A stretch of 64,000 bases of DNA from Agrobacterium arsenijevicii. Lineage in GTDB: Bacteria > Pseudomonadota > Alphaproteobacteria > Rhizobiales > Rhizobiaceae. Position numbers and translations under genes: made by a program. Of the stretch, positions 34,257 to 42,148 are shown piece after piece. The stretch lies in the NCBI GenBank assembly GCA_000949895.1, contig JWIT01000019.1, positions 17,907 through 81,906 on the forward strand, in the 5' to 3' direction. The number at the start of each line of letters is the position of its first letter. Positions within the stretch are counted from its first letter, which is position 1. The notes under the pieces were generated by a model. The model was not told the DNA's origin. It made no database searches and saw only the letters and a program-made list of their open reading frames with translations.

Positions 34257-34972
34257 GCAAGACCAAGCCGCTTTCGATTGCGGAGATTTCCCGTCTCGAA
34301 GCGTTGATCGGATATGAATTCAAGGAAAAGGCCCGGCTCGACCGGGCCTTGACCCATGCGAGTGCCCGTTCCGCTGCGGCCGGCAATTACGAGCGGCTGG
34401 AATTTTTAGGGGATCGCGTTCTCGGCCTTTGCGTTGCCGAATTGCTGTTCTCCACCTTCCGCCACGCCAGCGAAGGCGAGCTTTCCGTTCGTCTGAACCA
34501 GCTCGTCAGCGCTGAATCCTGCGCCGCGATCGGCGACGAGATGGGCCTGCACAACTTCATCCGCACCGGATCGGACGTGAAGAAGCTGACCGGCAAGGCG
34601 ATGCTGAACGTGCGCGCCGATGTGGTCGAGAGCCTCATCGCCACCATCTATCTGGATGGCGGGCTGGAAGCGTCCCGCAAGTTCATTCTGAAATACTGGC
34701 AGGGCCGCGCGACCAGCGTGGATGCCGGGCGGCGCGACGCCAAGACCGAGTTGCAGGAATGGGCGCATGCTAGATTTGCGGTTACGCCCGCTTATCGGGT
34801 TGACGATCGCTCCGGACCGGATCACGATCCCAGCTTCACCGTAACGGTGGAAATTCCCGGCGTGAAGCCGGAAACCGGCGTCGAGCGCTCCAAGCGCGCG
34901 GCCGAACAGGTGGCGGCAACAAGATTGCTGGAACGCGAAGGCGTCTGGCAGAAAAGCACCACCCGAACCTGA
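34253..34972 (+). CDS. rnc: Ribonuclease III
   Basis: A 239-residue double-strand-specific endoribonuclease that matures rRNA and cuts structured mRNAs. The signature ERLEFLGDRVL is at residues 47-57. Further metal ligands are in DVVESLIATIYLDGG (about 124-138). A C-terminal dsRNA-binding domain (about 165-235) contains KTELQEWAHA and GVERSKRAAEQVAATRLL. It overlaps lepB by 4 bp and is followed after 76 bp by era, the classic lepB-rnc-era order. Confidence 0.97.
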   Translation: MSKTKPLSIAEISRLEALIGYEFKEKARLDRALTHASARSAAAGNYERLEFLGDRVLGLCVAELLFSTFRHASEGELSVRLNQLVSAESCAAIGDEMGLHNFIRTGSDVKKLTGKAMLNVRADVVESLIATIYLDGGLEASRKFILKYWQGRATSVDAGRRDAKTELQEWAHARFAVTPAYRVDDRSGPDHDPSFTVTVEIPGVKPETGVERSKRAAEQVAATRLLEREGVWQKSTTRT

Positions 34973-35048
34973 GCACCCGACAAAAGGGTGCTGCAATCGA
35001 GCGCATGGCGGACCCTTGTGGCCGCATGTTGAATACCTCAGACCTTGA

Positions 35049-35999
35049 ATGGATATCATGACCGATTACGAAAACCCCGCCGTAACAGGCGAAGACATCG
35101 CCCTTCCGACCCGCTCCGGCTTCGTCGCCCTCATCGGCCCGACCAATGCCGGCAAGTCGACGCTGGTCAACCGGCTGGTGGGCGCAAAAGTCTCGATCGT
35201 CAGCCACAAGGTGCAGACGACGCGCGCCGTGATGCGCGGCATCGCCATTCACAAGAATGCACAGATCGTTTTCATGGACACGCCCGGTATCTTCAAGCCG
35301 CGCCGCCGGCTCGACCGCGCCATGGTCACGTCTGCCTGGGGCGGCGCGAAGGATGCCGATCTCATCCTGCTTCTGATCGATAGCGAACGTGGCCTGAAGG
35401 GTGATGCCGAGGCCATCCTCGAAGGGCTGAAAGATGTTCCGCAGAAGAAGATCCTCTGCCTCAACAAGATCGACCAGGTGAAGCGCGAAGACCTGCTGAA
35501 GCTTGCCGCCGCCGCCAATGAGAACGTGACCTTCGATCGCACTTTCATGATTTCGGCCACCAATGGTTCGGGCTGTGAAGACCTGATGGATTATCTGGTG
35601 GACACCCTGCCGGAAGGCCCGTGGTATTACCCGGAAGACCAGATTTCCGATCTGCCGATGCGCCAGCTCGCCGCCGAAATCACCCGCGAAAAGCTGTTTC
35701 TGCGTCTGCATCAGGAACTTCCCTACGCTTCGCATGTCGAGACGGAGAAGTGGGAAGAACGCAAGGACGGCTCCGTGCGCATCGAGCAGGTGATCTATGT
35801 CGAGCGCGACAGCCAGAAGAAGATCGCTCTCGGCAAGAATGGCGACGCGATCAAGGCGATCTCCACCGCCTCGCGCAAGGAGCTGTCTGAAATCCTCGAG
35901 CAGCCGGTCCATCTCTTCCTGTTCGTCAAGGTTCGCGAGAACTGGGGCGACGACCCTGAGCGCTTCCGCGAAATGGGTCTGGAATTTCCGCGGGGCTAA
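35049..35999 (+). CDS. era: GTPase Era
   Basis: A 316-residue GTPase needed for 30S ribosome assembly. It has the G1 motif GPTNAGKST at residues 30-38, G3 DTPG, G4 NKID, an effector region with TTRAVMRG, and a C-terminal KH domain that binds the 16S rRNA 3' end (about 230-316, including IEQVIYVERDSQKKIALGKNGDAIK, with the GKxG loop). The start is either 35049 or the ATG at 35058; both give a short non-conserved leader. It belongs to the lepB-rnc-era unit and is followed by a decayed repeat. Confidence 0.97.
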   Translation: MDIMTDYENPAVTGEDIALPTRSGFVALIGPTNAGKSTLVNRLVGAKVSIVSHKVQTTRAVMRGIAIHKNAQIVFMDTPGIFKPRRRLDRAMVTSAWGGAKDADLILLLIDSERGLKGDAEAILEGLKDVPQKKILCLNKIDQVKREDLLKLAAAANENVTFDRTFMISATNGSGCEDLMDYLVDTLPEGPWYYPEDQISDLPMRQLAAEITREKLFLRLHQELPYASHVETEKWEERKDGSVRIEQVIYVERDSQKKIALGKNGDAIKAISTASRKELSEILEQPVHLFLFVKVRENWGDDPERFREMGLEFPRG

Positions 36000-36005
36000 A
36001 CGCAT

Positions 36006-36050
36006 CTCACCCTCGTTCCTACGATGAGCACAGGAGTGAGGGATGGAGGG
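36006..36050. repeat. Decayed remnant of the family B palindrome
   Basis: The stretch between era and the Crp/Fnr gene reads CACCCTCGTTCCTACGATG then AGCACAGGAGTGAGGGAT. It keeps the outer TCA-TTCCT and GCACAGGAATGAGGG words of family B with several substitutions and a lost interior. Assigned by similarity to intact copies. Confidence 0.5.
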
Positions 36051-36144
36051 GCGCTGAATATCTTCAACGTTTTATCGGGAACCGAATACGTTCGGGCGGG
36101 TTGTTCAATGAATTGAGCGCAACCTTTTTCGATAATGGATATTC

Positions 36145-36897
36145 ATGTCGCCCAAAAAACCGAATGGAATTTCCACCACGCCGTGCCAGCAATGTCCTTT
36201 GCGGGATCTGCCGCATTTCAGGGATTTCTCCTCTCCCGAACTCGATTTCGTCTCCCGTTTCAAGACGGGGGAACTTGCGGTCGAAAGTGGTTCGCTGATC
36301 CTGATGGAAGGGTCGCACAGCGCTCACCTCTATACCGTGCTGCATGGCTGGGCCTTCCGCTACAAGACGCTGGAGGATGGCCGGCGGCAGATCCTCAACT
36401 ATGTCATGCCGGGCGATCTCGTCGGTTTGCAGGGCACGGTGATGGGGGAGATGCAGCATTCGGTGGAGGCACTGTCGCCGGTGACCTTGTGTGTCTTCGA
36501 ACGGTCGCGCCTCAACAACCTCTTCACTGATCATCCGACCCTTGCTTATGACCTGACCTGGATCGCGGCGAGCGAGGAACGCATGCTCGACAGCCATCTC
36601 CTCAGCATCGGCCGGCGCACCGCGCTGGAGCGCGCCGCCTATCTCATCGCGTTCCTCTACAGCAAGGCGAAGGCCGCCCAGCTCGTGCAGGGCGAAACGC
36701 CCATCCCGGTCACCCAGCAGCACGTTGCCGATACGCTCGGCCTTTCCATCGTCCACACCAACAAGACCTTAAGAAAGCTTGTCGAGCGCGACCTGATCCG
36801 CTGGACCGACAAGGGCTGTCTGGTGCTTGACGATGCCGGGTTGGCCCATGTGGCCGGCTGGCAAAGCGACGAGCAGCGACAAAGACCCTTCATCTGA
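36145..36897 (+). CDS. Crp/Fnr-family transcriptional regulator
   Basis: A 250-residue regulator. The cyclic-nucleotide-binding beta-roll fold (about 25-145) is followed by a C-terminal winged helix-turn-helix (about 170-240), with VTQQHVADTLGLSIVHTNKTLRKL as the recognition helix region. The N-terminus holds Cys14-x2-Cys17, and Cys116 (TLCVFE) sits where FNR has its internal ligand, but the third N-terminal Cys of FNR is absent. Whether it binds an Fe-S cluster is therefore open. The ATG at 36145 puts the Cys pair at the usual distance. A dyad TCAATGAATTGA lies about 40 bp upstream and could be an autoregulatory site. Confidence 0.88.
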   Translation: MSPKKPNGISTTPCQQCPLRDLPHFRDFSSPELDFVSRFKTGELAVESGSLILMEGSHSAHLYTVLHGWAFRYKTLEDGRRQILNYVMPGDLVGLQGTVMGEMQHSVEALSPVTLCVFERSRLNNLFTDHPTLAYDLTWIAASEERMLDSHLLSIGRRTALERAAYLIAFLYSKAKAAQLVQGETPIPVTQQHVADTLGLSIVHTNKTLRKLVERDLIRWTDKGCLVLDDAGLAHVAGWQSDEQRQRPFI

Positions 36898-37032
36898 TCT
36901 CTCCACCACATGTCTTTTTTAAATGACGGTCGGGCAATAATTTGCGACTGCTGCACCATGGCGCTCGAAAATCATTTTGGACGCAGCGATGAACAATTTG
37001 CTGCCGCCCCTCACGTTGAAAGAAGAAAACAT

Positions 37033-37410
37033 ATGGTGCCACAACGGGTTATCATCGTTGAGGATGAATATCTTGTGGCGCTCGACGTCGAAGCGGTTCT
37101 TCAGTCCATGGGCGTCGAAACCGTCGTCATCGCAACGACGCTTGCGCAGGCAAGGCAGGCCGTCGATGCGGATGGCGCCGACTGCGTGCTTCTTGATGTC
37201 AGCCTGTCCGACGGCACGAGTTACGATTTCGCGCGCCTTCTGGGTAAGGCGGGTGTTCCCTTCGGTTTCGTCAGCGGTTACGGCGACACGACCGGCTTTC
37301 CCGACGATCTTTCGCAGGCGCCGCTGCTCGGCAAGCCTTTCGGGGAAGATGAAATCGTCGATTTTGTCCTCAGGCTCGTCGGTGCGGGCGATAGTGCCGT
37401 AAAAGAATAA
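37033..37410 (+). CDS. Single-domain response regulator (receiver)
   Basis: A 125-residue CheY-like receiver with no output domain. Acidic pocket Glu10-Asp11 (VIIVEDEYLVAL), phosphoacceptor Asp55 in CVLLDVSLSDG, and Lys in LGKPFGEDE near 100. Such FAT-GUY-like short receivers, with the PLLGKPF ending, are common in rhizobia as partners of HWE-family kinases; none is adjacent. The start at 37033 (MVPQRVIIVEDE) is preferred; in-frame ATGs at 36958 and 36910 would add a non-receiver leader. It lies between the Crp/Fnr gene and recO. Confidence 0.82.
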   Translation: MVPQRVIIVEDEYLVALDVEAVLQSMGVETVVIATTLAQARQAVDADGADCVLLDVSLSDGTSYDFARLLGKAGVPFGFVSGYGDTTGFPDDLSQAPLLGKPFGEDEIVDFVLRLVGAGDSAVKE

Positions 37411-37466
37411 CGTTTCGCCGCCAGATCGGGTATGATCAGGGCTGAATCGGAATTCGGACACGTTTC

Positions 37467-38231
37467 ATGCAGTGGCAGGACGAGGCAATCATTCTCGGCG
37501 TAAAACGCCACGGCGAGACGAGCGTCATCGCCGAGGTGATGACCCGTTCGCGTGGCCGCCATCTGGGCATGGTGCGCTCGGGTCGCTCCCGCAGCATGCA
37601 GCCGGTGTTGCAGGCGGGAAACCGGGTGGATGTCATCTGGCGCGCGCGTCTCCACGATCATCTCGGCGAATACCGCATCGAGCCGCTGCAATTGCGGGCG
37701 GCACAACTGATGGAAACGGCAACCGCCGTTTATGGCGTGCAGGCCATGGGCGCGCTGCTGCGGCTTCTGCCGGAGCGTGATCCACATCCGCATCTCTATC
37801 AGGCGCTCGACGTCATTCTCGACAATCTCCACGATCCTGTCGATGCCGGGGAACTGTTCGTGCGTTTCGAGTTGGCAGTGCTGAACAATCTCGGTTTCGG
37901 GCTTGATCTCACCGAATGCGCGGCGACCGGGCTGCGCACCGATCTCATCTATGTATCCCCGAAAACCGGTAGGGCGGTGTGCCGCACGGCGGGCGCGCCT
38001 TATGCGGAGCGGATGCTTTCGCTTCCGGCGTTCCTTGGCGAAGGCCAGTCGAAGGCGGCTGACCGCGACAGCCTTGCGGCAGCCTTTCGCCTGACCGGCC
38101 ATTTTCTCCACCGACATGTCTATGATCCGCGCGGCCTCAATGAAAACGCCGCCCGCGACGGTTTTGTGCAGGCGGCGCTGAAGGCGCTGGAGCGCAAGGC
38201 ATTACAGCCCGCGCTCGATAAGGCTGTATAG
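37467..38231 (+). CDS. recO: DNA repair protein RecO
   Basis: A 254-residue mediator of the RecFOR recombination pathway that loads RecA on SSB-coated single strands. The N-terminal OB-fold opens [27 protein letters not shown] and continues [12 protein letters not shown]. The helical C-terminal domain contains [22 protein letters not shown] (the RecO core) and a CxxxxC-like remnant around [12 protein letters not shown]. The stop lies 2 bp from the stop of the convergent MFS gene, leaving no room for a conventional terminator between them. Confidence 0.95.
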   Translation: MQWQDEAIILGVKRHGETSVIAEVMTRSRGRHLGMVRSGRSRSMQPVLQAGNRVDVIWRARLHDHLGEYRIEPLQLRAAQLMETATAVYGVQAMGALLRLLPERDPHPHLYQALDVILDNLHDPVDAGELFVRFELAVLNNLGFGLDLTECAATGLRTDLIYVSPKTGRAVCRTAGAPYAERMLSLPAFLGEGQSKAADRDSLAAAFRLTGHFLHRHVYDPRGLNENAARDGFVQAALKALERKALQPALDKAV

Positions 38232-38233
38232 TC

Positions 38234-39448
38234 TCAGGCCATTGCTGGCCGAGGTGCCGGCCGTTCCTGAATGGGCCAGTGCACGATGGCCGCAAAAATC
38301 CCCATGCCGACGCCGAGCCACCAGACGAGATCATAGGAGCCGAGCCGGTCGTAAAGGAAACCGCCGAGCCACACACCGAGGAACGAGCCGATCTGGTGCG
38401 ACAGGAACACGACGCCGCCGAGCATGCCGAGATGGCGGGTGCCGAACATGATCGCCACCAGCGCATTGGTCGGCGGCACGGTGGAAAGCCACAGAATGCC
38501 CATCACGGCGGCGAAGATGATAACCGAGAGCGGCGACTGCGGCAGAAGCAGAAACGCGGTGACGGCAATCGAGCGGGCAATATAGATATAGGCCAGCAGA
38601 TAGGGTTTCGAATAACGCTGGGCGATGACGCCGGCGGCGAGCGACCCGATGATGTTGAAGAAACCGATCAGCGCCATGGCTATCACCGCATATCGCGGCT
38701 CAATGCCGATATCGCCGAGATAGGCCGGGAAATGCGCGGTGATGAAGGCCACCTGAAAACCGCAGACAAAAAAGCCGGTGGTCAAAAGCAGATAGCTCTT
38801 GTGCCCAAGCGCTTCTCTCAGCGCTTCACCCGCCGTCTGTTTGAATTGCGCCTGTGACTGGCTGCCGGAAGAGGAATTGCCGCGCATCGGATAGGCGAGC
38901 AGCGGCACCAACATCATCATCACGGCAAGCCAGACGAGGCTGTCCGACCAGCCATAGGTGGAAATCAGGCCCTGGCTGATCGGCGCGAACAGGAACATGC
39001 CGGCGGACCCCGCCGCCGTGCCGATACCGAAGGCAAGCGAGCGCTGCTGCGGCGTGACGTGGCGTGCGAAGGCCGAGAGGATGACGCTGAAGGAACCGGC
39101 AGCGATACCAAGCCCGACAAGAACGCCGCCGCCGAAATGCAGCCAGAAGGGCGAGGTGCCGAACGACATGCAGATGAGGCCGGCCGCATAAAGAAAGCCG
39201 GAGAGCACGAGCACACGGCCCGTGCCGAATTTATCGGCGATGGCGCCGAAGAAAGGTTGGCCGAGGCCCCAGAACAGGTTCTGCAACGCCATGGCGAGAC
39301 CGAAGGTAGAGCGATCCCAGCCGGTATCGGCAAGCATGGGCAACTGGAAAAAGCCCATGGCCGACCGTGGCCCGAAGGTCATGACCGCGATCAGCGATCC
39401 GGCAATAATAATCGCCCAGGGCATGGCCTGGCGTGTGGCTTGCGACAT
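38234..39448 (-). CDS. MFS transporter
   Basis: A 404-residue inner-membrane permease with about twelve helices. It belongs to the oxalate/formate-antiporter-like or nitrate-type MFS_1 group, judged from the opening (RSAMGFFQLPMLADTGWDRSTFGLAMALQNLFWGLGQPFFG), the motif A-like IADKFGTGRVLV and the late GTRHLGMLGGVVFLSHQIGSFLGVWLGG segment. A hydrophilic central loop (about 190-220) separates the halves. The substrate is unknown; the family includes monocarboxylate carriers. It is convergent with recO and divergent from a methyltransferase. Confidence 0.88.
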   Translation of the reverse strand: MSQATRQAMPWAIIIAGSLIAVMTFGPRSAMGFFQLPMLADTGWDRSTFGLAMALQNLFWGLGQPFFGAIADKFGTGRVLVLSGFLYAAGLICMSFGTSPFWLHFGGGVLVGLGIAAGSFSVILSAFARHVTPQQRSLAFGIGTAAGSAGMFLFAPISQGLISTYGWSDSLVWLAVMMMLVPLLAYPMRGNSSSGSQSQAQFKQTAGEALREALGHKSYLLLTTGFFVCGFQVAFITAHFPAYLGDIGIEPRYAVIAMALIGFFNIIGSLAAGVIAQRYSKPYLLAYIYIARSIAVTAFLLLPQSPLSVIIFAAVMGILWLSTVPPTNALVAIMFGTRHLGMLGGVVFLSHQIGSFLGVWLGGFLYDRLGSYDLVWWLGVGMGIFAAIVHWPIQERPAPRPAMA

Positions 39449-39626
39449 GAAACTCTCCCGATGCAGCGTCTCGCCCCCGAGGGAAAGTGTGCTGCAAAAT
39501 TCCCCTTTGATGGAAGGAATATTATCTTTTGTCAGGCTGCCCCACTAGCGACTTTTCTTGACCGCACTATTCGTGTGATTGATAGGATACCAAAGATGGA
39601 ATGTCCTCGGGGCAGGTGAGGCGGTA

Positions 39627-40361
39627 ATGAAGCAGAATATTTACGACGATCCGCTGTTTTTCGAGCGCTACAGCGCCATGCCACGCTCTCTGGAGGGGCT
39701 GCGGCAGGCGGGCGAGTGGCATGAACTGCGCGCCATGCTTCCCCCTTTGAAGGACAAGACCGTACTTGATCTCGGTTGCGGTTTTGGCTGGCATTGCCGT
39801 TATGCCGCAGAGCAGGGAGCGGCACAGGTCGTCGGCGTCGATCTTTCGGAGAATATGCTGCGCCGCGCCGCCGAGATAAACGGCGGTCCCGGCATCGAAT
39901 ACCGCCGCGCCGCAATCGAGGACATCGATTTTGCGCCCGCAAGCTTCGATCTGGTGCTGAGTTCGCTTGCTTTGCACTATGTGCGCGATCTCGATGCGGC
40001 ATTCGCCGGGGTTTTCACTGTACTGAAATCCGGTGGCGATTTCGTTTTTTCCATCGAGCATCCCGTGTTCACGGCGCTGGATAAACAGGACTGGTTTTAC
40101 GGCGAGGATGGCGAAATCCTGCACTGGCCGCTCGACCACTATCAGAACGAGGGCGTACGCCATTCCAACTGGATGGCGGACGACGTCGTCAAATATCACC
40201 GCACGGTGTCAGGTATTCTGAACGCCCTGCTGGCCGCTGGTTTTGCCATAACCCGGCTGGCGGAGCCGAGGCCAGACCCCGCTTTGCTGGCTGAGCGGCC
40301 GGAGATGAAACACGAAGACCGTCGCCCGATTTTTCTGCTCGTCGGTGCGAAGAAGCCGTGA
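39627..40361 (+). CDS. Class I SAM-dependent methyltransferase
   Basis: A 244-residue methyltransferase with motif I VLDLGCGFGWHCRYAAEQG (about 47-65), motif II VVGVDLSENML, and a motif IV-like FDLVLSSLALHYV, all of the UbiE/Methyltransf_11 type. A C-terminal region rich in aromatic residues (HWPLDHYQNEGVRHSNWM) probably forms the acceptor pocket. The acceptor is unknown; related proteins methylate small molecules. GGTGAGGCGGTA precedes the ATG at 39627. It stands alone, followed by a family B repeat. Confidence 0.88.
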   Translation: MKQNIYDDPLFFERYSAMPRSLEGLRQAGEWHELRAMLPPLKDKTVLDLGCGFGWHCRYAAEQGAAQVVGVDLSENMLRRAAEINGGPGIEYRRAAIEDIDFAPASFDLVLSSLALHYVRDLDAAFAGVFTVLKSGGDFVFSIEHPVFTALDKQDWFYGEDGEILHWPLDHYQNEGVRHSNWMADDVVKYHRTVSGILNALLAAGFAITRLAEPRPDPALLAERPEMKHEDRRPIFLLVGAKKP

Positions 40362-40457
40362 CATGAGAGCGACGTTGCACGGCGTGCGCGATATGATGGA
40401 TTGAGATCGGTGCGTCGGGCTGGACGCTTGCCGTCGTCCATAGTGCTCCGTGCTCTC

Positions 40458-40572
40458 CTCATCCCTGTGCTTGTCACAGGGATCCAGCCAGCCCAAGTCT
40501 TTGGGCTGAAAGGAGTCTTCCCGTCGCGCAGACGCGCGTCGGCTGGATTCCTGTGACAAGCACAGGAATGAG
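40458..40572. repeat. 115-bp palindromic intergenic element, family B copy 3, interior inverted
   Basis: The outer hairpin units match those of copies 1 and 2. The left unit has CCCTGTG/CACAGGG and the right TCCTGTG/CACAGGA. The interior lies in the opposite direction to copies 1 and 2: the palindrome AGCCCAAGTCTTTGGGCT follows the left unit instead of preceding the right. The whole element is therefore inserted, or was inverted, the other way round. It lies between the methyltransferase and the convergent MOSC gene. Confidence 0.88.
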
Positions 40573-40592
40573 GGAGCGAGGTTGGACCGGCT

Positions 40593-41435
40593 CTAGCGCC
40601 TTTTGATCGCCCAGCCGTCGGCGCGTTCCTCGACCACCTTTGCCACGTCGCCAACAGACAGCCTGCCTTCGCCGCGCGGCGTGACGTTCCAGCCGAACAG
40701 TGGGCCGGGCACGCGCCGGTCGCCGGACATGCGGATGCGGCCCATGGCCTTCATGGGCGAGGGCACGTCGCGGGAGCCGGTGATCTGGTCCTGTGTGGTC
40801 ATGATGCAGCGGGCGCAGGGTTTGACCAGATCGAAACGAATGCCGCCGATTTCGATGGCCGCCCAGCGGTCTTCCGCCCATGGCTCTTCTGTCTCCAGCA
40901 CGATATTCGGCCGGAACCGTTCCATGCCGACGGCGTCCTCGCCATTGTCGCGCATATTGTCGTTAAGGGCGGCAAGTGACGCGGTGGTGGTGACGAGGAT
41001 CTGGTAACCGTCGGCGAAAGTGACAGGCGTTTCGTTGCCGGTCCATTCCAGATTGGCGAGGCGTCTGGAATTGTCGTCGAAAAACACCAGCCTCACGTCG
41101 CGCCCAAGCCAGTCCGAAAGCGTGTCGTTGGTTTCGCCATCGGCAATGTTGGCGCTGACGATCGATCTCCACACCGCCACATCCATGCGCTGTCCGGAAG
41201 GCCTGGCGAAAATCTCGCCATTTGCTTCCCGCGAAAGCATCATGCCGCCATCCTCATGCCGCGCCAGAACCGTGGCGATATCAGGCAATTCGCGCTGGGT
41301 GATGAAGTGGCCGGAAGGGTCGGTCAGCATGGCGCGGCGGTCGCCGGGCAGGCCTTCCGCCGTAACATCGCTTTGCGAGAGGACAATGCCGCGCGCGCTT
41401 TTCAGCGGATAGATGTTGAGTTCGGTCACACGCAT
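40593..41435 (-). CDS. MOSC-domain protein (YcbX-like)
   Basis: A 280-residue protein with the MOSC N-terminal beta-barrel (about 1-110, MRVTELNIYPLKSARGI) and the MOSC domain (about 125-270). The latter contains the conserved KPCARCIMTTQD motif, whose Cys coordinates molybdenum in this superfamily. The closest characterised type is YcbX, which with a reductase detoxifies N-hydroxylated base analogues. YcbX proper has a C-terminal ferredoxin domain; it is absent here, so a separate electron donor is needed. It is followed 10 bp upstream by the HD-hydrolase gene on the same strand, a probable operon. Confidence 0.88.
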   Translation of the reverse strand: MRVTELNIYPLKSARGIVLSQSDVTAEGLPGDRRAMLTDPSGHFITQRELPDIATVLARHEDGGMMLSREANGEIFARPSGQRMDVAVWRSIVSANIADGETNDTLSDWLGRDVRLVFFDDNSRRLANLEWTGNETPVTFADGYQILVTTTASLAALNDNMRDNGEDAVGMERFRPNIVLETEEPWAEDRWAAIEIGGIRFDLVKPCARCIMTTQDQITGSRDVPSPMKAMGRIRMSGDRRVPGPLFGWNVTPRGEGRLSVGDVAKVVEERADGWAIKRR

Positions 41436-41445
41436 TCAGGTCTCC

Positions 41446-42087
41446 TCAGATTTCGTCGAGAAACAGGTCGAGTACCTGTTTCAGCCGCTCATGGCGGGCC
41501 TTTGCGAGTTTTCGCCCGGTCTTGGTGCGGAAACCGTCCGCAAGCCTGAACAGCTTGGTTTCGAAATGGTCGATGGCAAAGGCGCGGTCGTCGAGCGGGC
41601 GGTCCTTGGCCAGCGGATCGGCCGGGTCGTAAAGCGCCGAGCCCATGCGTCCGGCAATGTAAAAGCAGCGCGCCGCCCCCACCATGCCGATGGCGTCCAG
41701 CCGGTCGGCATCCTGAAGGATTTTGGCCTCCAGCGTTTGCGGCTCGATATTGGCGGAAAAACTATGGGTGGTGATGGCATGCGCGGCGGCGTCAATATCG
41801 GTCTGACGCCAACCAAGCCCGGCCAGAATGCCGGATGCTTTTTCCGCCGCCAGCCGTGAGGCCTCAGCGCGCAGCGGCGAGTTCTTCTCCACAGCTACGC
41901 AATCATGCAAGAGCACGCTCGCCGCCAGCACCGTACCATCGCCGCCTTCGCCCGCATGGATGCGCATGGCGTTGCGGAAGACGCGGTGGATATGGGCTAG
42001 ATCATGCGAGCCGTCGCCCACATCGGCGGCATGCGGGATCAGGTCCTGCGCAAGCAATTTGTAAGGAGCGAAAGATTGGGCCTGCAT
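41446..42087 (-). CDS. HD-domain phosphohydrolase
   Basis: A 213-residue metal-dependent phosphohydrolase. GDGSHDLAHIHRVFRNAMRI supplies the first HxxxH-type ligands, VLLHDCVAVE is the HD pair, and LQDADRLDAIGMVGAAR is the closing Asp region. The order matches the YedJ/uncharacterised HD subfamily, thought to act on nucleotides or phosphomonoesters. The start at 42087 (MQAQSFAPY) is chosen; the longer frame adds residues unlike the family. It is probably co-transcribed with the MOSC gene. Confidence 0.85.
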   Translation of the reverse strand: MQAQSFAPYKLLAQDLIPHAADVGDGSHDLAHIHRVFRNAMRIHAGEGGDGTVLAASVLLHDCVAVEKNSPLRAEASRLAAEKASGILAGLGWRQTDIDAAAHAITTHSFSANIEPQTLEAKILQDADRLDAIGMVGAARCFYIAGRMGSALYDPADPLAKDRPLDDRAFAIDHFETKLFRLADGFRTKTGRKLAKARHERLKQVLDLFLDEI

Positions 42088-42148
42088 TGCAACTCCATCG
42101 GCTTTGGCAATGCTGTTTAGAGAGGGAATCGCCCCCGCGCAATTGACA

